From: Porites lobata
Taxonomy: Eukaryota; Cnidaria; Anthozoa; Scleractinia; Poritidae
Direction of reading: 5' to 3'
Length of the DNA stretch: 64,000 bases
Assembly (NCBI GenBank): GCA_942486035.1
Contig: CALNXK010000026.1
Location: forward strand, 1,767,001-1,831,000
Shown: in pieces, positions 33,301 through 48,300 of the stretch
Layout: every line of letters starts with the position of its first letter
Numbering within the stretch: the first letter of the stretch is position 1
The notes under the pieces: generated by a model
The model's input: only the letters and a program-made list of their open reading frames with translations
What the model was told of the DNA's origin: nothing
Databases searched by the model: none
Program-made: the position numbers and the translations under genes

Positions 33301-36300
33301 GAAGGAATTCTGTTTTTACTTGAGTTTCAAGTTTCGTTGATTGGGTAACGCGCCAAAAGTAACACAAATACAAAACAGCCCATTAAAACTTTCGATTTTA
33401 CCTGTAGTCTTTTCGAAGCTCCAAAGTCTGCCAGTTTTACATTGCCACGAAGATCTCTGAGTATGTTTGCTCCTTCAAAGATGAAAAGTATGACAACCAT
33501 AAGAAATGGGCATATTCCTTAAATCAAATATTATCTGAATTTTTCAGTCTACGTCTACTCTGTACTAAAGGCCAGCTCTCCTCAACGGCTACTCATTTTT
33601 GTCTCGGTGGAAAGTCTATACATTCACCCCAGGTTTAACCTCTCTTTAAGGTTGAAAAACAACGGCCACTAGCCGCTGGTTTGTTCTCCCCTCTCCCAAA
33701 ATTACCTTCAAATTAGGGCCTCTCTCCTCCAAAGAGGCCTCTTTGTGTCCTAACGAGGGTGGGGAGGGTAAAAAAGGAAAGCGCGCATGCACCGCATGCT
33801 TACCATTTTTTATTGGAATACCCAGCGGGAGCCTCGGCGGAGGAGTGAACATTAAACCTCCTCTCTCCCCTACCTGCCCCACCCACACTGTGTGTACAAT
33901 GGCCACTTTCTTCTGTCCCTGAGGTGGCTGTCATAAAGTGCACTGATTTTATTTTAAATTATAAACAAAGAACACCAGCAAGATGGAAAATAATGATGAT
34001 AATGTTTTACCTTTAATGTCTCTGTGTACTATAAGAGCTGTGTGCAAAAAAGACACTCCTTCAAGAATTTGTCTTGTATACTTTCTTGTTAAGCTCTCAT
34101 TGAGGGCTCCATGTTGTTTTATATGGTCATGCACAGATCCCTGTGGAAAAGCAAAGCCAAAAGGCAGACGACATTAACATTACTAAATGCTTCATTGTAC
34201 AATTGGAAAATACGTCCTCTTATTTAACGCCCTTTTCAAAAATACTTGTTCCATAAGCCTGCCATTTACAGAAACAACATGGCATTTACAGAAACAACAT
34301 GTAAAATGTACTATTATACTTTCTCTTCTAAAATTACATTAGCTCTAAGGTCTCGGTAAAGGAAAAGCAGAAAAAAAAGAGTATTTTCTGTTATATATCA
34401 CAAAAGACGTCTTATAAAAGATTTTAATCGAGTTCAAAAAGGTAAAACCTCGAGTTTTTAGCAGTAAATATTATGCTTTTTATTTTCTGATTCAGATAAA
34501 ATAAAACATTCAGGATACAATGTCTCGTATTAGCGGTTGCATTTCAAACTAAAAAGTCGAATCTCGAGCGCGACTGACATAAAATGAGTTACAAAGGAAA
34601 TCGGAAAATTCCTCACACCCTTTTTGAGTCTATATCATTATCCATCATATCTGAAAGTTTCAAACCTTAAATCGACTGGAGGTCGGGAAAACGCTCTAAA
34701 GATTTAGCGCGAGGTCCACGCTTGGCTGGTTAGCGCAAAAAATCATTTTGAACGGTTAAAAAACCTGATTTTCTTTTTCCCAAAATAAAATTTAGGACCC
34801 ACTCATGCCAAAAATCCAAAAAAAACAAAATCAAATGTACTAAAATTTTCATTTACCGAGACCTTTGCTCTGCCCGCATGGGAAAACAACCGGACTGCCC
34901 GCACAACCGGACTGTATCTTGTGAAAAATCAAACGTAGTTTATTCGCGGCCATAGGCAAGAATTAAAGAATTTGCGATATAACGAAAGCCATTTTTTAAA
35001 ACAGGAATCGAGAAAAGTTTCAGCGTTCTGTACGAACATTTAACATCTGCTACATGTAACGCAACCGTTACTTTTGACTTGAAAGGCAAAATTATTATCT
35101 AGAATGAATCATGACCACTTCAACTTAAAAAATCATACCCCGGGTAAGTATTCCATGAAGATATATACATGAAGATCTGTCTGTTCTGTTCCATAGTACA
35201 GAACTATTCTTTCATGTTGAAGATTCTTCAAAAGATCGATTTCTGCTTCAAGGGCGTTTACTTCCTGCAAACGTGGTAAGCAAGGCGTAGTTAGAGGTCG
35301 ACTATTCAGATAAAACGTCGGTTTTTCGCAGGGATAGAACAGCAAGCGAAACGAGGGAGTGCGCGTGAAAATCGCCACCCACGAGAAACGCGACTTTCAT
35401 CTTTCCTCCGCGTGTCACCTTCCTCGCGGTTGGCAATCTCAACGTGCGCTCGTGTAGTTTGCTCGCTCTGATATAACTGAAGAAAACGTGGGACCACCCG
35501 CAGTCTATGCACAGTGTTCTTAAAAGATGGAGCGACATTACATAATCCACGGTAAATAGTGTTATTTAAAATTACAATACAATCAAGGTTTTAAACTAGT
35601 ACATATCCAAGAAGGAAGTATAGGTTTATTTAAGCGTTGACGCACCTTTTGAGTTGCTGTATTTAAAAGTCCCACTTCAACTTGTTTGACGGCTAATTCA
35701 CTTCCTGTATCATGATCATGACACAGGTATACCTTAAAAAAAGATATCAATAAATTTTGTTACATAGCTGGAAATTTTTTCCCAACAGTGCGCGCCCTCC
35801 GCCTCATTTGTTACTTTGAGGTCACATGACATCTATCAATGGAACTGTTTCCCGCCAAAATCTCTGGGCGGGCAACATAACAAAATCTATGACGTCAGAG
35901 AGTAACATTGCACTGTTACCCGCCGACGTTTACCGACGACTGCCGCTACAAGGATTAATGAATTTCCAGCTTCAAAATTTCCAGCTATATAACAAATCAC
36001 TTAAAGACCGGTCCGTCGGGAGACAGTTAATTTTGATTCCCGAGAATATCAATGTTACCCGAGGAACATTGAGATTCTCAGGAAACAAAATTAACTGTCT
36101 CCCGACGGACCAGTCATTAAGTGTTTATTGTGAAAGGTTTGAACCCAGGAGTCATTTCAAAAGTAGGTTGAGTTTGACCGTCCGGGTGAACGTAGTCCTG
36201 AATAGGACTGTTGTTGTTGACAGTGACTACAACAACAGTCCTATTCAGGACTACGTTCACCCGGACGATCAAACTCAACCTACCTTTTAAGTGCCTATTA

Positions 36301-39300
36301 CTGAGCAACCTGCGGTCATGTTTTTTTCAAGTTGAACATCACCCAGCAGGACGATGTAGCCCTGGAATTAAAATCCTACATGAAGAAATGTTTGCTGACC
36401 AGCTATTGGTCAGCACTGGACAAGAACTCACGACAATGAAGTTACAAACCTACCCCACCAACAGTAGCCTGCGAAAACAGCCATTTTGCGAAACGTCCCC
36501 AGCGGCGAGGAGCGAGGAGAAACGGCTGTTTTCGCAAGCTACACCAACAGCCCATGCTGCTTCGCACAATAATTATTATAATGTCGGTGCTTACAATGAG
36601 AATATCCACACTCACTCCGTGGATGGTAGTTAGAAATTTTTGTGAGAGCAAAAGCGCGCCATCTCTGGAGGGGAAAAGGAAGCTTAGCAAAAGCCCTCGG
36701 ATAATTTTGGGGAAATCTACTTTTGCCCCATATGAGTGCAGTCCTAGCTGTGATTCACATTGAAGTCTCCAACCGGTTTTTTTTTGTTTCGACGCCCTTT
36801 TAGCTACTCCCCACATTTCTGAGGGTTTTCGGCCGGAAATTGGTATCTATTATGCGGCTCAATTTGAGGTTTTACCAAATCCCCTTGCTCTATCAACCTT
36901 CCCCGACAGACGCACCATCAGTTTGTACTTCGCGGTCACATGACATCTACATGTAACCATGAAAATGTTTCCCGCCAAAATCTTTGAGCGGATCTATGAC
37001 GTCAGTGGGTAACAGTAATACAAGTTTACTGCTATCCCTCATGGTGACCAAACAGGACACAGCTTAAAGCTTGCTCATGATAGCTTACACCTTACCTGTC
37101 CAAACGCTCCAGCTCCAAGGAGCTTTCCTTTTGTCCAGTTTTCAGGAACTTGAGGTACTGTGGAAAGAATACCAAGGAATAAAATGTTCATGAATGTTGC
37201 TAATGAAAAAGCAAACTTAAGAGAGAGTCAAACACAAGGAAATAAACGGAGTAGTTTCCACATTTGTACCTCAACTCATCAAACATTCATGAAGAGAAAA
37301 CAGAGGAAATCACTACAGTAAAGAAAACATGCATAACGGATACAAATAGAGAAGTGATGACGTCACAAAAAACTAAATTTGCAAAATTATGGGATAGTTC
37401 CAGAAAGGACAAGATGAAAAATGTCCACTTGCTAAAAATCAGCCTGTTAGTGCAAATTGTGGGGATATACGCACCGTTATGCGACAAGGATTTGTGTAGA
37501 GTCATCAGAACATAACGGTGCTTATATCGCCCCACCAATTTGCACTAAAAGGCTGATGTTTAACTTGGCCCAGTTTCTTTCTCGTTTCTAGAGTGGCTAA
37601 TTACCAAGAACTCCGGGAATTACAGCTTTAAATTTCTTCAAGAATTGCATGTGTATCGATCATTTGAGAAGCTAAACCAAACAATTGTCTGATATTCAGA
37701 CATATCTACGTTGGCTAAAAATACTCGGTCGCCACTTTTTTTAGGAACCATTGCATGCAGTCTTAGAGTATTACATGTAGGGATTAATTTAGTTTCACGA
37801 CAGTTAATCGCGTTGGTCAGACCGCATCCTAGTCTGGTGTTCCTATGGCACAAAGGCAGAAATTTTCAAGCTATCACGGGCGACTGCCGATTAGCCGCCC
37901 CTATTAACTAGTTTTATCAGGGGCATCTCGGTCGCAAGGAACTGGACTCCTTTGGACTCGTTTTCGTTTCCTTTAGTCTCGTTTTCGTGCAGATGTCAAG
38001 CTCGTAGAATAAGACATAGGTATGTGAGACTATAAATAAGACGAACGCGGATCCATAATCAATGATTTTTACTAGTTTTATTATCAAAATCCTTTTCCAG
38101 CCATTACCTTTTGGTTCCACCGCAGACATATCTTTTAGCCTCTGCACAGCAGCCTCGAGCTCAGATTCTCGTCTTGGTCGTCTGCTTCCCACATTATCAA
38201 TGTCTGCCAACAGACCACTACTGCTACTACTGCTACTCGAAGGGCTTAGTTGTTGGTCTGTTCTCATTGAGGGGGGAATGGGCTTGCGAGAATTTTGAGT
38301 TCCATTGTATATCTGGTTTCCTGGAAAACAATTGGGGTACATACAGTTTACATGGGAAAACCGGAAATTCTGTTGCGAAAATCAAATGGTTTGTGCTATT
38401 CCGTTTAAGCCTCAGAAAAGAATTATGGGCTGCATGTGCATGATTTGCAGCGATGCAATTTTATATTCTTTTTAGCCTGTGTAGCTGATTAAGACATACT
38501 TTGTAGCGGATCGTTCTCCCACATGTCAAATTTATAGTTTTATTTGTATGCACAAGATTTCCAACCGCATGATTTGCGTTTAATTGTAAGTAACCTTAGG
38601 GCTTATTCATTTGCCCATTCCGCAGCAACAGATAATCCTAAAGTATTCGTTTGTAGACCACATTGTATTTAACGTGTTACTTATAGTTACGTTGTACCAA
38701 TGAAATACACGGAGGTTTATAATTTTTGAATCTGTGGATGAAATTGTTAAGTGTGACCACTGAGATGAAAGCTACTGAACAGTACTTTCCTGTAGTATTG
38801 TTTATTATGCTGTACAAGGTGGTTTTAACTTTTGAGTCTGTGGATGAAATCCTATGGTATGACCATTCAAATGAAAGCTACTGAGCAGTAATTTCCTGTG
38901 GTACTGTTTATTATGCTGTACAAGGTGGCTCTAACTTTTGAGTCTGTGGATGAAATCCATAAGTTTGACCATTGAGATGAGAGCTACTGAGCAGCACTTT
39001 CCTGTGGAACTGCTTACTATGCTCTACAAGTTTGTTCATAGGAAGGCTACTGAGCAGAACTGTCCTGTGGTGTCGTTGATTATGAAGTACAAGGTGGTCC
39101 AGTCTAACTTTTGAGTCTGTGAATAAAATCCTATGGTGAAACCATTCAAATAAAAGCTTACAAGCAGTACTTTCCCATGGTGCTGTACAAATGTATATTA
39201 TACATGTACTTTACAAGGTGGTTCAACCTTGTAAGTCTGTGGATGAAATCCTAAAGTGTGACCAAACACATTTTAAAAGAAATAGATTCATTTTCTTACC

Positions 39301-42300
39301 ATCATGGAATTCCGCATTCGAACTTCCAATAGTATGGCTCCTTCTTCTGGGATATGTGTGTGCTTTTGAATCAGTCAAGTCCTCTTCTATAACAACAAAA
39401 GAAGGCACTGTGCAAGGTGCATGCGAAACCCTTCTATTCTAAGGTTTACAAGAGTAAACCTAAGGCATCCTTACTATACGTTGGTAGCTCCAAATAGCTA
39501 TCATCAAACTAGCACATCTGAGGCCCACGATGCACTCATTTTACCACCCTCCATTCATCAGTGCTCTGTTTTACGGGTAATTAAACCTACTTAAAGCTAC
39601 ACAGGAAGATATGAAGTCAATCTGGGGAACGCAGGACCTCTAACACAGTAGGCCGCGCATCAACTAACTGTGCCAAACTTAACTTTGTACCACAGTAATT
39701 AATTTTTGCTGATTTAATATTAGACTCTTAAAACTTTTGCGGCCTTTACCTGATGAAAACATTCCTGTTGTGAGGACTAATGAACTGTTTGATGCAGACC
39801 TTGTTGAAGTATGGAATGATTGTAACTCTCCACCACTAAAAGAAAAAAGCATCTTCAACTCCCAACATAGCCTGTGTGGCAGACCTAGGGTAATCTAACC
39901 TGGCGGGCTAGTAATGTCTGTGAAGCAGCACCAAGATTCTTTTTCTGGGTCCCCAACGGACTCAAGGAATAACCTGAAGTGTGTTTGAAATTTCCCTTCA
40001 ATCTGATTGGCCAATGAAACAAGGCCAACCATGGCATGTACTCAAATCCTGGTACATAGAGTGGGGGACCCTGAACAAAGATTTTGGCACTGGCTTGCAG
40101 CGATACGTAACAAGTAGGTTTAGTTTCAACTGTGGCACAGCTGGCTACTCCCAACATTTACCAAAATCACAAAGTTCAAAGTTCAGACTCTTTACTGCAC
40201 TGTAAAATTAAGTAATGGTCCAGATAAGAAGGAAAGGACCAAAACGCAGTGAACACGTCGGAATGCAAAAAGGTGCTAACTTTGTGCCAACCAACCTGTC
40301 CACAGAAAATGATGATCCTTTCCAAGATCCCTCAGAACTTGGACTGGAATGCACCCTGACCTGAAAGGAATAAATTTGACACCTCCATGTATTAAAACTC
40401 TTTTTGGACATGATATTATGCAAATGCATGCAGAACATTGAATGCCACTTGCAAATTCATAATAATGTTACTATAGCCTTTAAATTTATGTCCAAGCACT
40501 ATATTTTGCTCTCAAGAAATCAATTATTAAGAAAACAAAAAAATTAATACGGAAAATATAGGGTTAATGATAAAACTGACAACAACAATTGGACATACAT
40601 AAGGTGTAAAAAGAAACAAAACAATAGTATTACATGCAAAACTTTTGTATCAATATTGAGTAAACAGACTATCTTACCTGGCTGTGAGAAAGTGGATCAA
40701 ACCATGCACTATGTCTTGGCATTCTTGGCAAAACCTGCCGATATTATTGTATAGACAATTTATTAAATTTCAGCAATGTATAGTTCTAGAAACTATCCAT
40801 ACCTCCACCATGAAGGGCAAAAGAAATTCTGAGGGGAGGGGGTCCAAAAGGAGGCAATGTCCAAGGGGGGTGGGGTGGCTTCTCAAGGTCTTTTTTCTGG
40901 GGGCTCCAAGATTGGTGAGTTATTAGAAACTACCAGCTGAGCCTCTGTTGAGCAAGCTACAGTGTACCAGTTATTTCACTTTCAAAAGAAGACTTACTGT
41001 TTTCATTGATGATCTTTTTTTAATGGGGATACCCAACCAAGTTGGAAAAAAATCACAGAAATTCCAGGGGGGTGGAAATTCAAGGGGATGGGGGGTCTAA
41101 AGTACAAGTGCCCTGCATGTATGTGGGGTGTATGGATATTTTTTGGAACTACTCACTTTCATGATAAACTTGTTGATGTTTTTCTTTCGTTCAAGTCTTA
41201 AAAGAAAATTTTTCAATCCCACCTTTATATTATGTATATTATGTGTGTACGAAATACACAACAAACCAAAATAAAAAAAATAATGATACATTCATGTATT
41301 GTAGTACATTGTACCTTATTTTAGGAAATTAACGCAACTTAAATAACTGCAAATTCAGTGGAAAAGGACTTTCAATTAAGAAAATTAACCCGAAAGAGAG
41401 GGTAACATTTCAAAATGAACGAAATTAATATGACACAAGGAGTCAATTAATCTGATACAATATTCCATGTTATACATACCACATGATCTTGACTTTCTGG
41501 AATAAATTCTCCCTCGCCCTTTACAAGTATAAGGAAAAAAAAAAGAAGAAAAAATACAATAATTACCTTGTGGCATTGACAAAACATTTTCAGGAAGGTA
41601 TGGGGAACAAACAGTGTATTTTATATTGTGGTTATTAATTTTTTCTTAGTTCAAAAACTTTTTAAAACAGTTTGATTTTTGTTTTCCTTTGCTTCAGAGT
41701 CCGTTAACATTATCTCCGACCTAAGACAAAATTTAAACAAGACAGAATTAAAAAATTGAACCAAATGTGCATGTGAACACAAAGGTTGCCCTGCTACATT
41801 GTATCAGAGGATTCGTGTACTGGTTAAACCATCTAGTTTTCAAGTTACAGGGTTTTGCTTTTTGCTAGGACTCTGCACCTGTAAAGTGTAATTCTACAAC
41901 TTAAAAACTGTCACAAGTAATTATACTTCATGCACCTACTTTACAGCTGTACTTATGTTCAGTTAAGTTCAATAATAATTAGGGCACCTTAGACAGTGAC
42001 ATTCCAGTATTAATTTTTATAAATTAATGCAAACTTAACAACATTGAATTTTACGTTTACAATGTACAATGTGAGTACAATATTATTAAAATTAATGTAG
42101 GTGTAGTTTGGCTTCCCATGCAAGTCTAAACCTGTAAAATACTACTAGTCAGTTGGCAGATTGGAGCTGGCAGAGTGACCCCTTTGCTCCTCAATGTGAT
42201 CCACAGGACACCCAACCTCAGAATACTAATACCAGTTTATATGCTGACAAAGCCCTAGTGTAGCTTGACAGCTTTTCACATTGAAGAAAACAGTCAATAA

Positions 42301-45300
42301 AACCTTACCCTGACCATATGAAAAGGCTGCATAGGGATCTGGTCATGATGAAATCCAGGTGGAGGTGAATTACGCCCTGTGGTGTTGATGCTACTTGACG
42401 ACATATACTGGATGTAATTGTATCTGGAAAGACTCGGAGTATTGGGTGGATCCACCGCCATGTATGCGATATGCGCTATCTCATCAGGTGTGGACTGTGA
42501 CCTGGAAAGATGCCTTTATTTTTTGTTAATTAGAAAGTTACTTCACATAAAAACCTGGTTTTCACTGATACTAATTTTTTATCAAAAATTCTAGACATTG
42601 ATTTATTTCACTGGTTGCTTACAATTCCAGATTTTCCCAATGATCATGCCCATAAATTCACAGACATCCATAATCATGTGGGATAGTGAAATTAAAAGCA
42701 TGCTCAACATCCTCATCATTCCTAAAATACATCATGACACTCAAAGTTCCTGGAATGTCAGCAATACCCTAAAGCTTGATACCCCAGGAATTCCAACCTC
42801 AGAATATCAATATGCCAACAAAGCCCTATTGTTTGGCTACTGCCTCCCCATTCACAAATCAAACCGACATCTGGGACACCTGGATTTTCCACCCTATCTG
42901 TAAACTCTGGGATGGTCAGTATAGGGTGAAATTCTCAATCATTTGAGTTTTTCCTGACATACACTGTATGAATCCCAGGCTACAGGTAGCTATACACTGT
43001 AAGAAGACATTTTCTACAGTCATACAAATCAAAGCCTCTAGGGAGTTTTCAAGGACCAACGTTTTTGTTTTTTGACAGGTTGAGAGGGAAGGGGATGTTG
43101 GGCAGGGCTGTCAATAAGGGCCAGTAGCCAGCCAAAACCACTGGCTAGTCAGCCATCCTTAGCCAGCTACTTTCATTTCCTTCTACCATAACTGCTAACA
43201 AAAAATAAGCACCATCGAATAACTATTATTTGTAAAGCATCTGCTTCCCAGTTTTGAATGACACTGAACGCATATTTAAAAATGTTTAGATCTGTGAAAC
43301 GTTCAAACTGTGTGATGTCGTGGAACGCCTGGGACATTTCGACAACATTGTTCCCAGTCTTGCAAAATGATGTATTCTGATGAAACAACATGGCATCGCG
43401 GTGGAAAATACCTCTTGAAAACCTCTGGAAATGGCATTCCCGAGACTCTAAATAGTCCAGTTTTGAATTAAAAATTACCGCTGAATATAAACATTAATGA
43501 CACATTTATACAGGGTTAGCCTCCACGTAAAGAAAAATATTCAGAAATTGGCAAGCAAGTGTTTGAAATTTGAATATACACAATAGACAGAGTAATAAAT
43601 AGGTCTTTTTCTCATTGGAATTTGTGAATATATTACTTCAGATTGAGGCTAAGGCTGTAAAAAATGCGTCTTCACTTCTTTAATTCAGCGGTCATAGCGA
43701 ACTCGAAAATGGACTATTTCAAAAATGTCCTAGATGTCTTGGCCGTCAAGCACTTGTGCCTTTGGTGCGAGGTCCAAAGTCACCTACTATTCAGTAGCAG
43801 CCTGCTACTTAAAAACTTTTTGACAGCCCTGGTTGGGTGATTTGGCTTGAGTAAAAAATAATACTCCATCTCAACAGTTCTTTTTCTTACCTGTGTCCTA
43901 AGAAGCCATATCTTGTGGGCCGTCCTCTTTTCTGTGGTTTCCGACAAGAAAAAACAAAAAAAAAGGCATTTACCTTCATCTCACAACAACAATCACATAT
44001 CACTGACAGAAAAAAAATTGCATGACGAAGAAGAGCAGAATTCTTCTGGATAACCAGGATCAGTGTTTCAATCTAGGCACGTAGTGTAACTCATTTTACA
44101 GTGAAATAAAGAAGTACTCCCCAAGCTAGGGGTTTATTCATATGTGAAACACATACTTGCTCCAATTTTAGTGACCTAGACTTCTAAAATTAATCATTTT
44201 GCTTTCACAAAACAGGTCCATTTTAAGCAATCAATAACCATTAAAATACATGTAATTTTTTCAATGATGGACAGGGTTCTCATTAAGCACCAGCAGCTGG
44301 CTAAAAAAACGGCTACTTGGAGGTTTGAGCTGTCTACTTTTTGGGGAAAAAGGGTAAAGTGAGAGAGTGATAGCTTGAAATTACCTACAGCACTCAGTTA
44401 CCAAACCACCTACCTTCACATCCTAGCTGTCTACTTTAAACCTTAATGAGAACCCTGGGTGGAGTAGGGAGGTACCACATGTAGGCCACACATAATAATA
44501 AACACTCAGTATATTGATCAATATTTTCATAATGCAACTTTCAAGGTGCCCTGAGTGAACGTTTACATTGTACAAGGCACACATCACAGATAAGATGAGT
44601 TCTTATTTGAAGTACACTAGCTGTAGTTTACATGAACAGTGTTCTCACAAGGATTTTGCCTGGGCGGGACTCCCAGGGCCCCCTCTGTTGAGAAACAGGG
44701 GCCCTGTAAGAACATTAGGGGGACAAAGGTATAACCTAAGCCCCCACTCCAAATGATCTGTTACGTGAAGAACCTACCTGATCCAATATGGCAGACAGGG
44801 TGTTTTTGGTTCGATAACGATGTATATGCACGAATCTTCGCAATGTACATGGGACCAATGAAAATTTTAAGACTTTGAAATGTTTTGATATCATGTTTTT
44901 TTATTCATACGACCAAGCCAAATGCTGGGGTGTTACAGTGTAGGTTCACCATTAAAACTACTTAACTGTAGATGTTCAAAAGTCTGTTTGACTTGTAGCA
45001 TGCCCCTGCACCCTAGAGGGTGCATCTTCTTCTTCTTTATGCGCCATCTAAGCTAGATTTCCTTATGGGAATCCTACAAGGCCATGGCCTGGTGAGAACA
45101 CTGCATGAAATCAAAATCCAATCACTTACATAAAATGGCTTGCTAGCAATTCCAAAGAAAGACCCAACCTTTGGATTACTGGGAGGCAACATTGAGGAAT
45201 TTGTTTTCATGCTGTGGTGTCCAGCATTCTCGGTGACACCATTAGGTAAAGACAAGAGTATTCTCAAACTTGTGAGGTGTTGGCTTCTGTCCAAAATCTC

Positions 45301-48300
45301 AATGGCCTGATCAAGGTCTGCCTGGCTTAAAATAGGAATTGCATTTGCAATCTGTAAAAGAAAAACATGATGTATCATTAATAATTAACCCAGTCCTCCC
45401 AACAATAACAGCTTACACTACAGTGGACAAATTTGTCTCCCATTTTTGCCTTCTGATGTTGCAGCTTCTGTTAACTTGAAACAGTTGCGACATCATAATT
45501 ACTGAGACTGCACTTTGATTACAATACTGAATGAAACATATTTCCAACCAATCAGAAGCACTCAATAACCAGATCTGGGTAGTGGCACATCATCAGTATG
45601 GAATTTCTGCACTTGTTTCTCAGATGTCACTTCAGTGTCACTTCACCTCAGTGTTGTCATGAAATGTTGGCTTTTTTCTCAGGTTATCCATCCAGGGTGC
45701 AAAGACAAACATTAACAGATTCAGCAATAATCATGGTGATGATGAATATGTGAGACCATTGAAAGGCAATAGTTAATAAGCAAAAAAACATCACTGCATA
45801 CACACCACTCTTTCTGGTACACGTCCTGCACCCAATACACCACAAAATGTACATATTATTTGCAAAAATAATACAACTGTGTGCTCCCTAAGAATTTGAC
45901 TCATTAGGAATATTCACCTACAACACTACAAGTGGGATTTAAATAGAGTTCAAAGTTTGAAGCAGTGCTTCTTCAATTTATTAAAGCCTGAAAGGTGAAC
46001 AGCGCCGCAGGCCACTATAAGCATCCCACTTTACATTAACCAAAACTTGGTCTAATTGTATAAATAGACAAAGAGCTTGTTGGTATCATAAAATTAATGA
46101 TGTCACTTACAATAATATATTATGTAATACAATACTGCGTTTAAAAAATTCGACTGATCATCAATGAGAATACCATAAAATTCTGAAAATAAGCCCCAGG
46201 GCTTATATTTTTCAAAGGCCCTTTTTGAGGGACTTATCTTTGGAAGGAAATTTGCACTTCAAAATTGATTGGGCTAGTCTTATAGTTGGAAGGAAATTTA
46301 CTAATTTTGGTTTGTTTTACTTTGTATTTGAAGGCAATTTCCAAGTACAAGCCCCCAGGGGCTTATATTTGGAGGGGCAATTTAACGGAGGGGTTTTGCG
46401 TTACGAGTTGGAGGGGCTAATATTATATTTGGAGGGGCTTATACATGGAGGGGCTTATTTTCAGAATTTTACGGTAACCCATCACATAGTTGTTCATCAC
46501 CTGTTGTGCAGTTACTACACATTGTGTGTCACAATTACTTTCCAAAAACTACCGGAGTATACATGCCATTATTAGTTCATAAAATTTACTGTGAGTAACA
46601 TGTACAATCTGTACCTCATTTCCAACATAGTTCATAGTCAACTCCTGTCCATAAGCCGTCTTCACCTTTACAAGCAGCTCTGACAAAATAACAGGCCTTG
46701 GAATTGGGATTATCCTAAGGAAATTAGAAAGAGGATAAATTACCTTAAACAGTGTACTAATTTATTAAAAGAAATATCAATTACAGTTATTTAAATCACA
46801 TCAGACTCATGGTAATGAAATTAACGGTGGATTCATATTTGTTGCATATGCATAATTATTAAGCTATTGCATCTGCCAGTTGGAATTTTTTACTGTCCTT
46901 AAGCTCAAAGATGGCTGGCAAGCAGTGGACAAAAATAATACTCCAGCTACAGTACACATGTATTCTGCAAGTATTAATTGCCACCGAAAATAATGATTTT
47001 TGCAATGCTGACAGGGCACCCATTAGATAAACCTTGGAAATACAGACGAAAAATAAGCTGGTAAAACAATACCAATAAAAAATTATGATTTACATGTATC
47101 AGCATAATAATATTATTGTATTACTGATAGAACATGCAAAAGTTGACAACATTGTAATAGACTTGAGAAAAGGAAACAGGACAAAAACAAAAACAAAAAC
47201 AAAACAAAATAGACCTCACTGACAAAAAAAGGCACGAAACCAAAACAACGGAACACACTGGGTTGGCAATGAAGCAACAAATTCATTAAAACAACTTGAT
47301 GACGAATTAATAGTATATAATTATGGTGTACTTGCTAAAAATGATATTGTCCAAAGACAAACAAATGAATGAACAGACTTGCCCATGGACAATTAAGTCA
47401 ATACAGTTGTAGATTTTAGAAAAAAAAGTAGATTACATAATTAATAATTATTATTATAAAAGTCCCCTCAAAAAAGCACAAGGGCTCAAAGTGGTGGGGA
47501 AAACCCCTGCCCTTGGGGTTGCCCTTGGCACCTAGAAGAGTTCACATTTTCAAACATTCACATGACTGAAAAAATAAACAAATAGAATAAATCATAATGC
47601 ATCCTCACCTTTTCTCTCCTCGAAATTCAAATTTGATGCGCACTGTATTTGACTGCAATAAGTAATAATTTTTCACATTAACATTAACTAATTTTCATGT
47701 AAATGCAAAAGCCATGCAATCCTCTTCAATTTCACTACCTGTAATAGCAAAATTCTACCCTTCTAATCCTCACATGCATGCAAAAAAATGACATGAAGAG
47801 TGAACGTTAAAACTACATGCACTGAAGGTGCGAACAACTTTCAACTGACAGCTCCGTCAAACTAAACGGCTCAAAATAATGTTTGAGAAGATTAAAAGAT
47901 AATGATCGACTTTGTAAAAATCACATGACAAACAAGAGATTGGTCATGAATGAGTCATACAAACATTGGAGGAATGAAATGCATCACTCATGGCCAATTT
48001 TCAAGTTCAAAATATTATTGTTAACATACAAAACCACTGTTACAATTATTGTAACAGGGATTTTGTGGTGATGTCACTGGTACAATTATTGTACCAGTGA
48101 CATCACTACATTGGTTCCTCAAAGAGAAAAATTAATGCTCCATTTACTTTGACCCACTTGCCACCAGAGATTTTTCCCCTTTTTTTACTTTGCTGGGCAT
48201 CAAGGATAATGGTCGGCAGGAATGCTTTTTAAGGATTTACCACTCAGGGTAGTGGAAAAGATTTTCTGCATAATTTCCCTAGTACATGTATGTTTGACTG

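Noticed and set aside
33949..34134. Stand-alone kinase fragment
   Set aside because: It is one exon of the MAP3K2/3-type gene, with matching splice phases on both sides.
45037..45378. Separate PB1-like small protein
   Set aside because: It is exon 45351-45130 of the kinase gene plus intron read-through.
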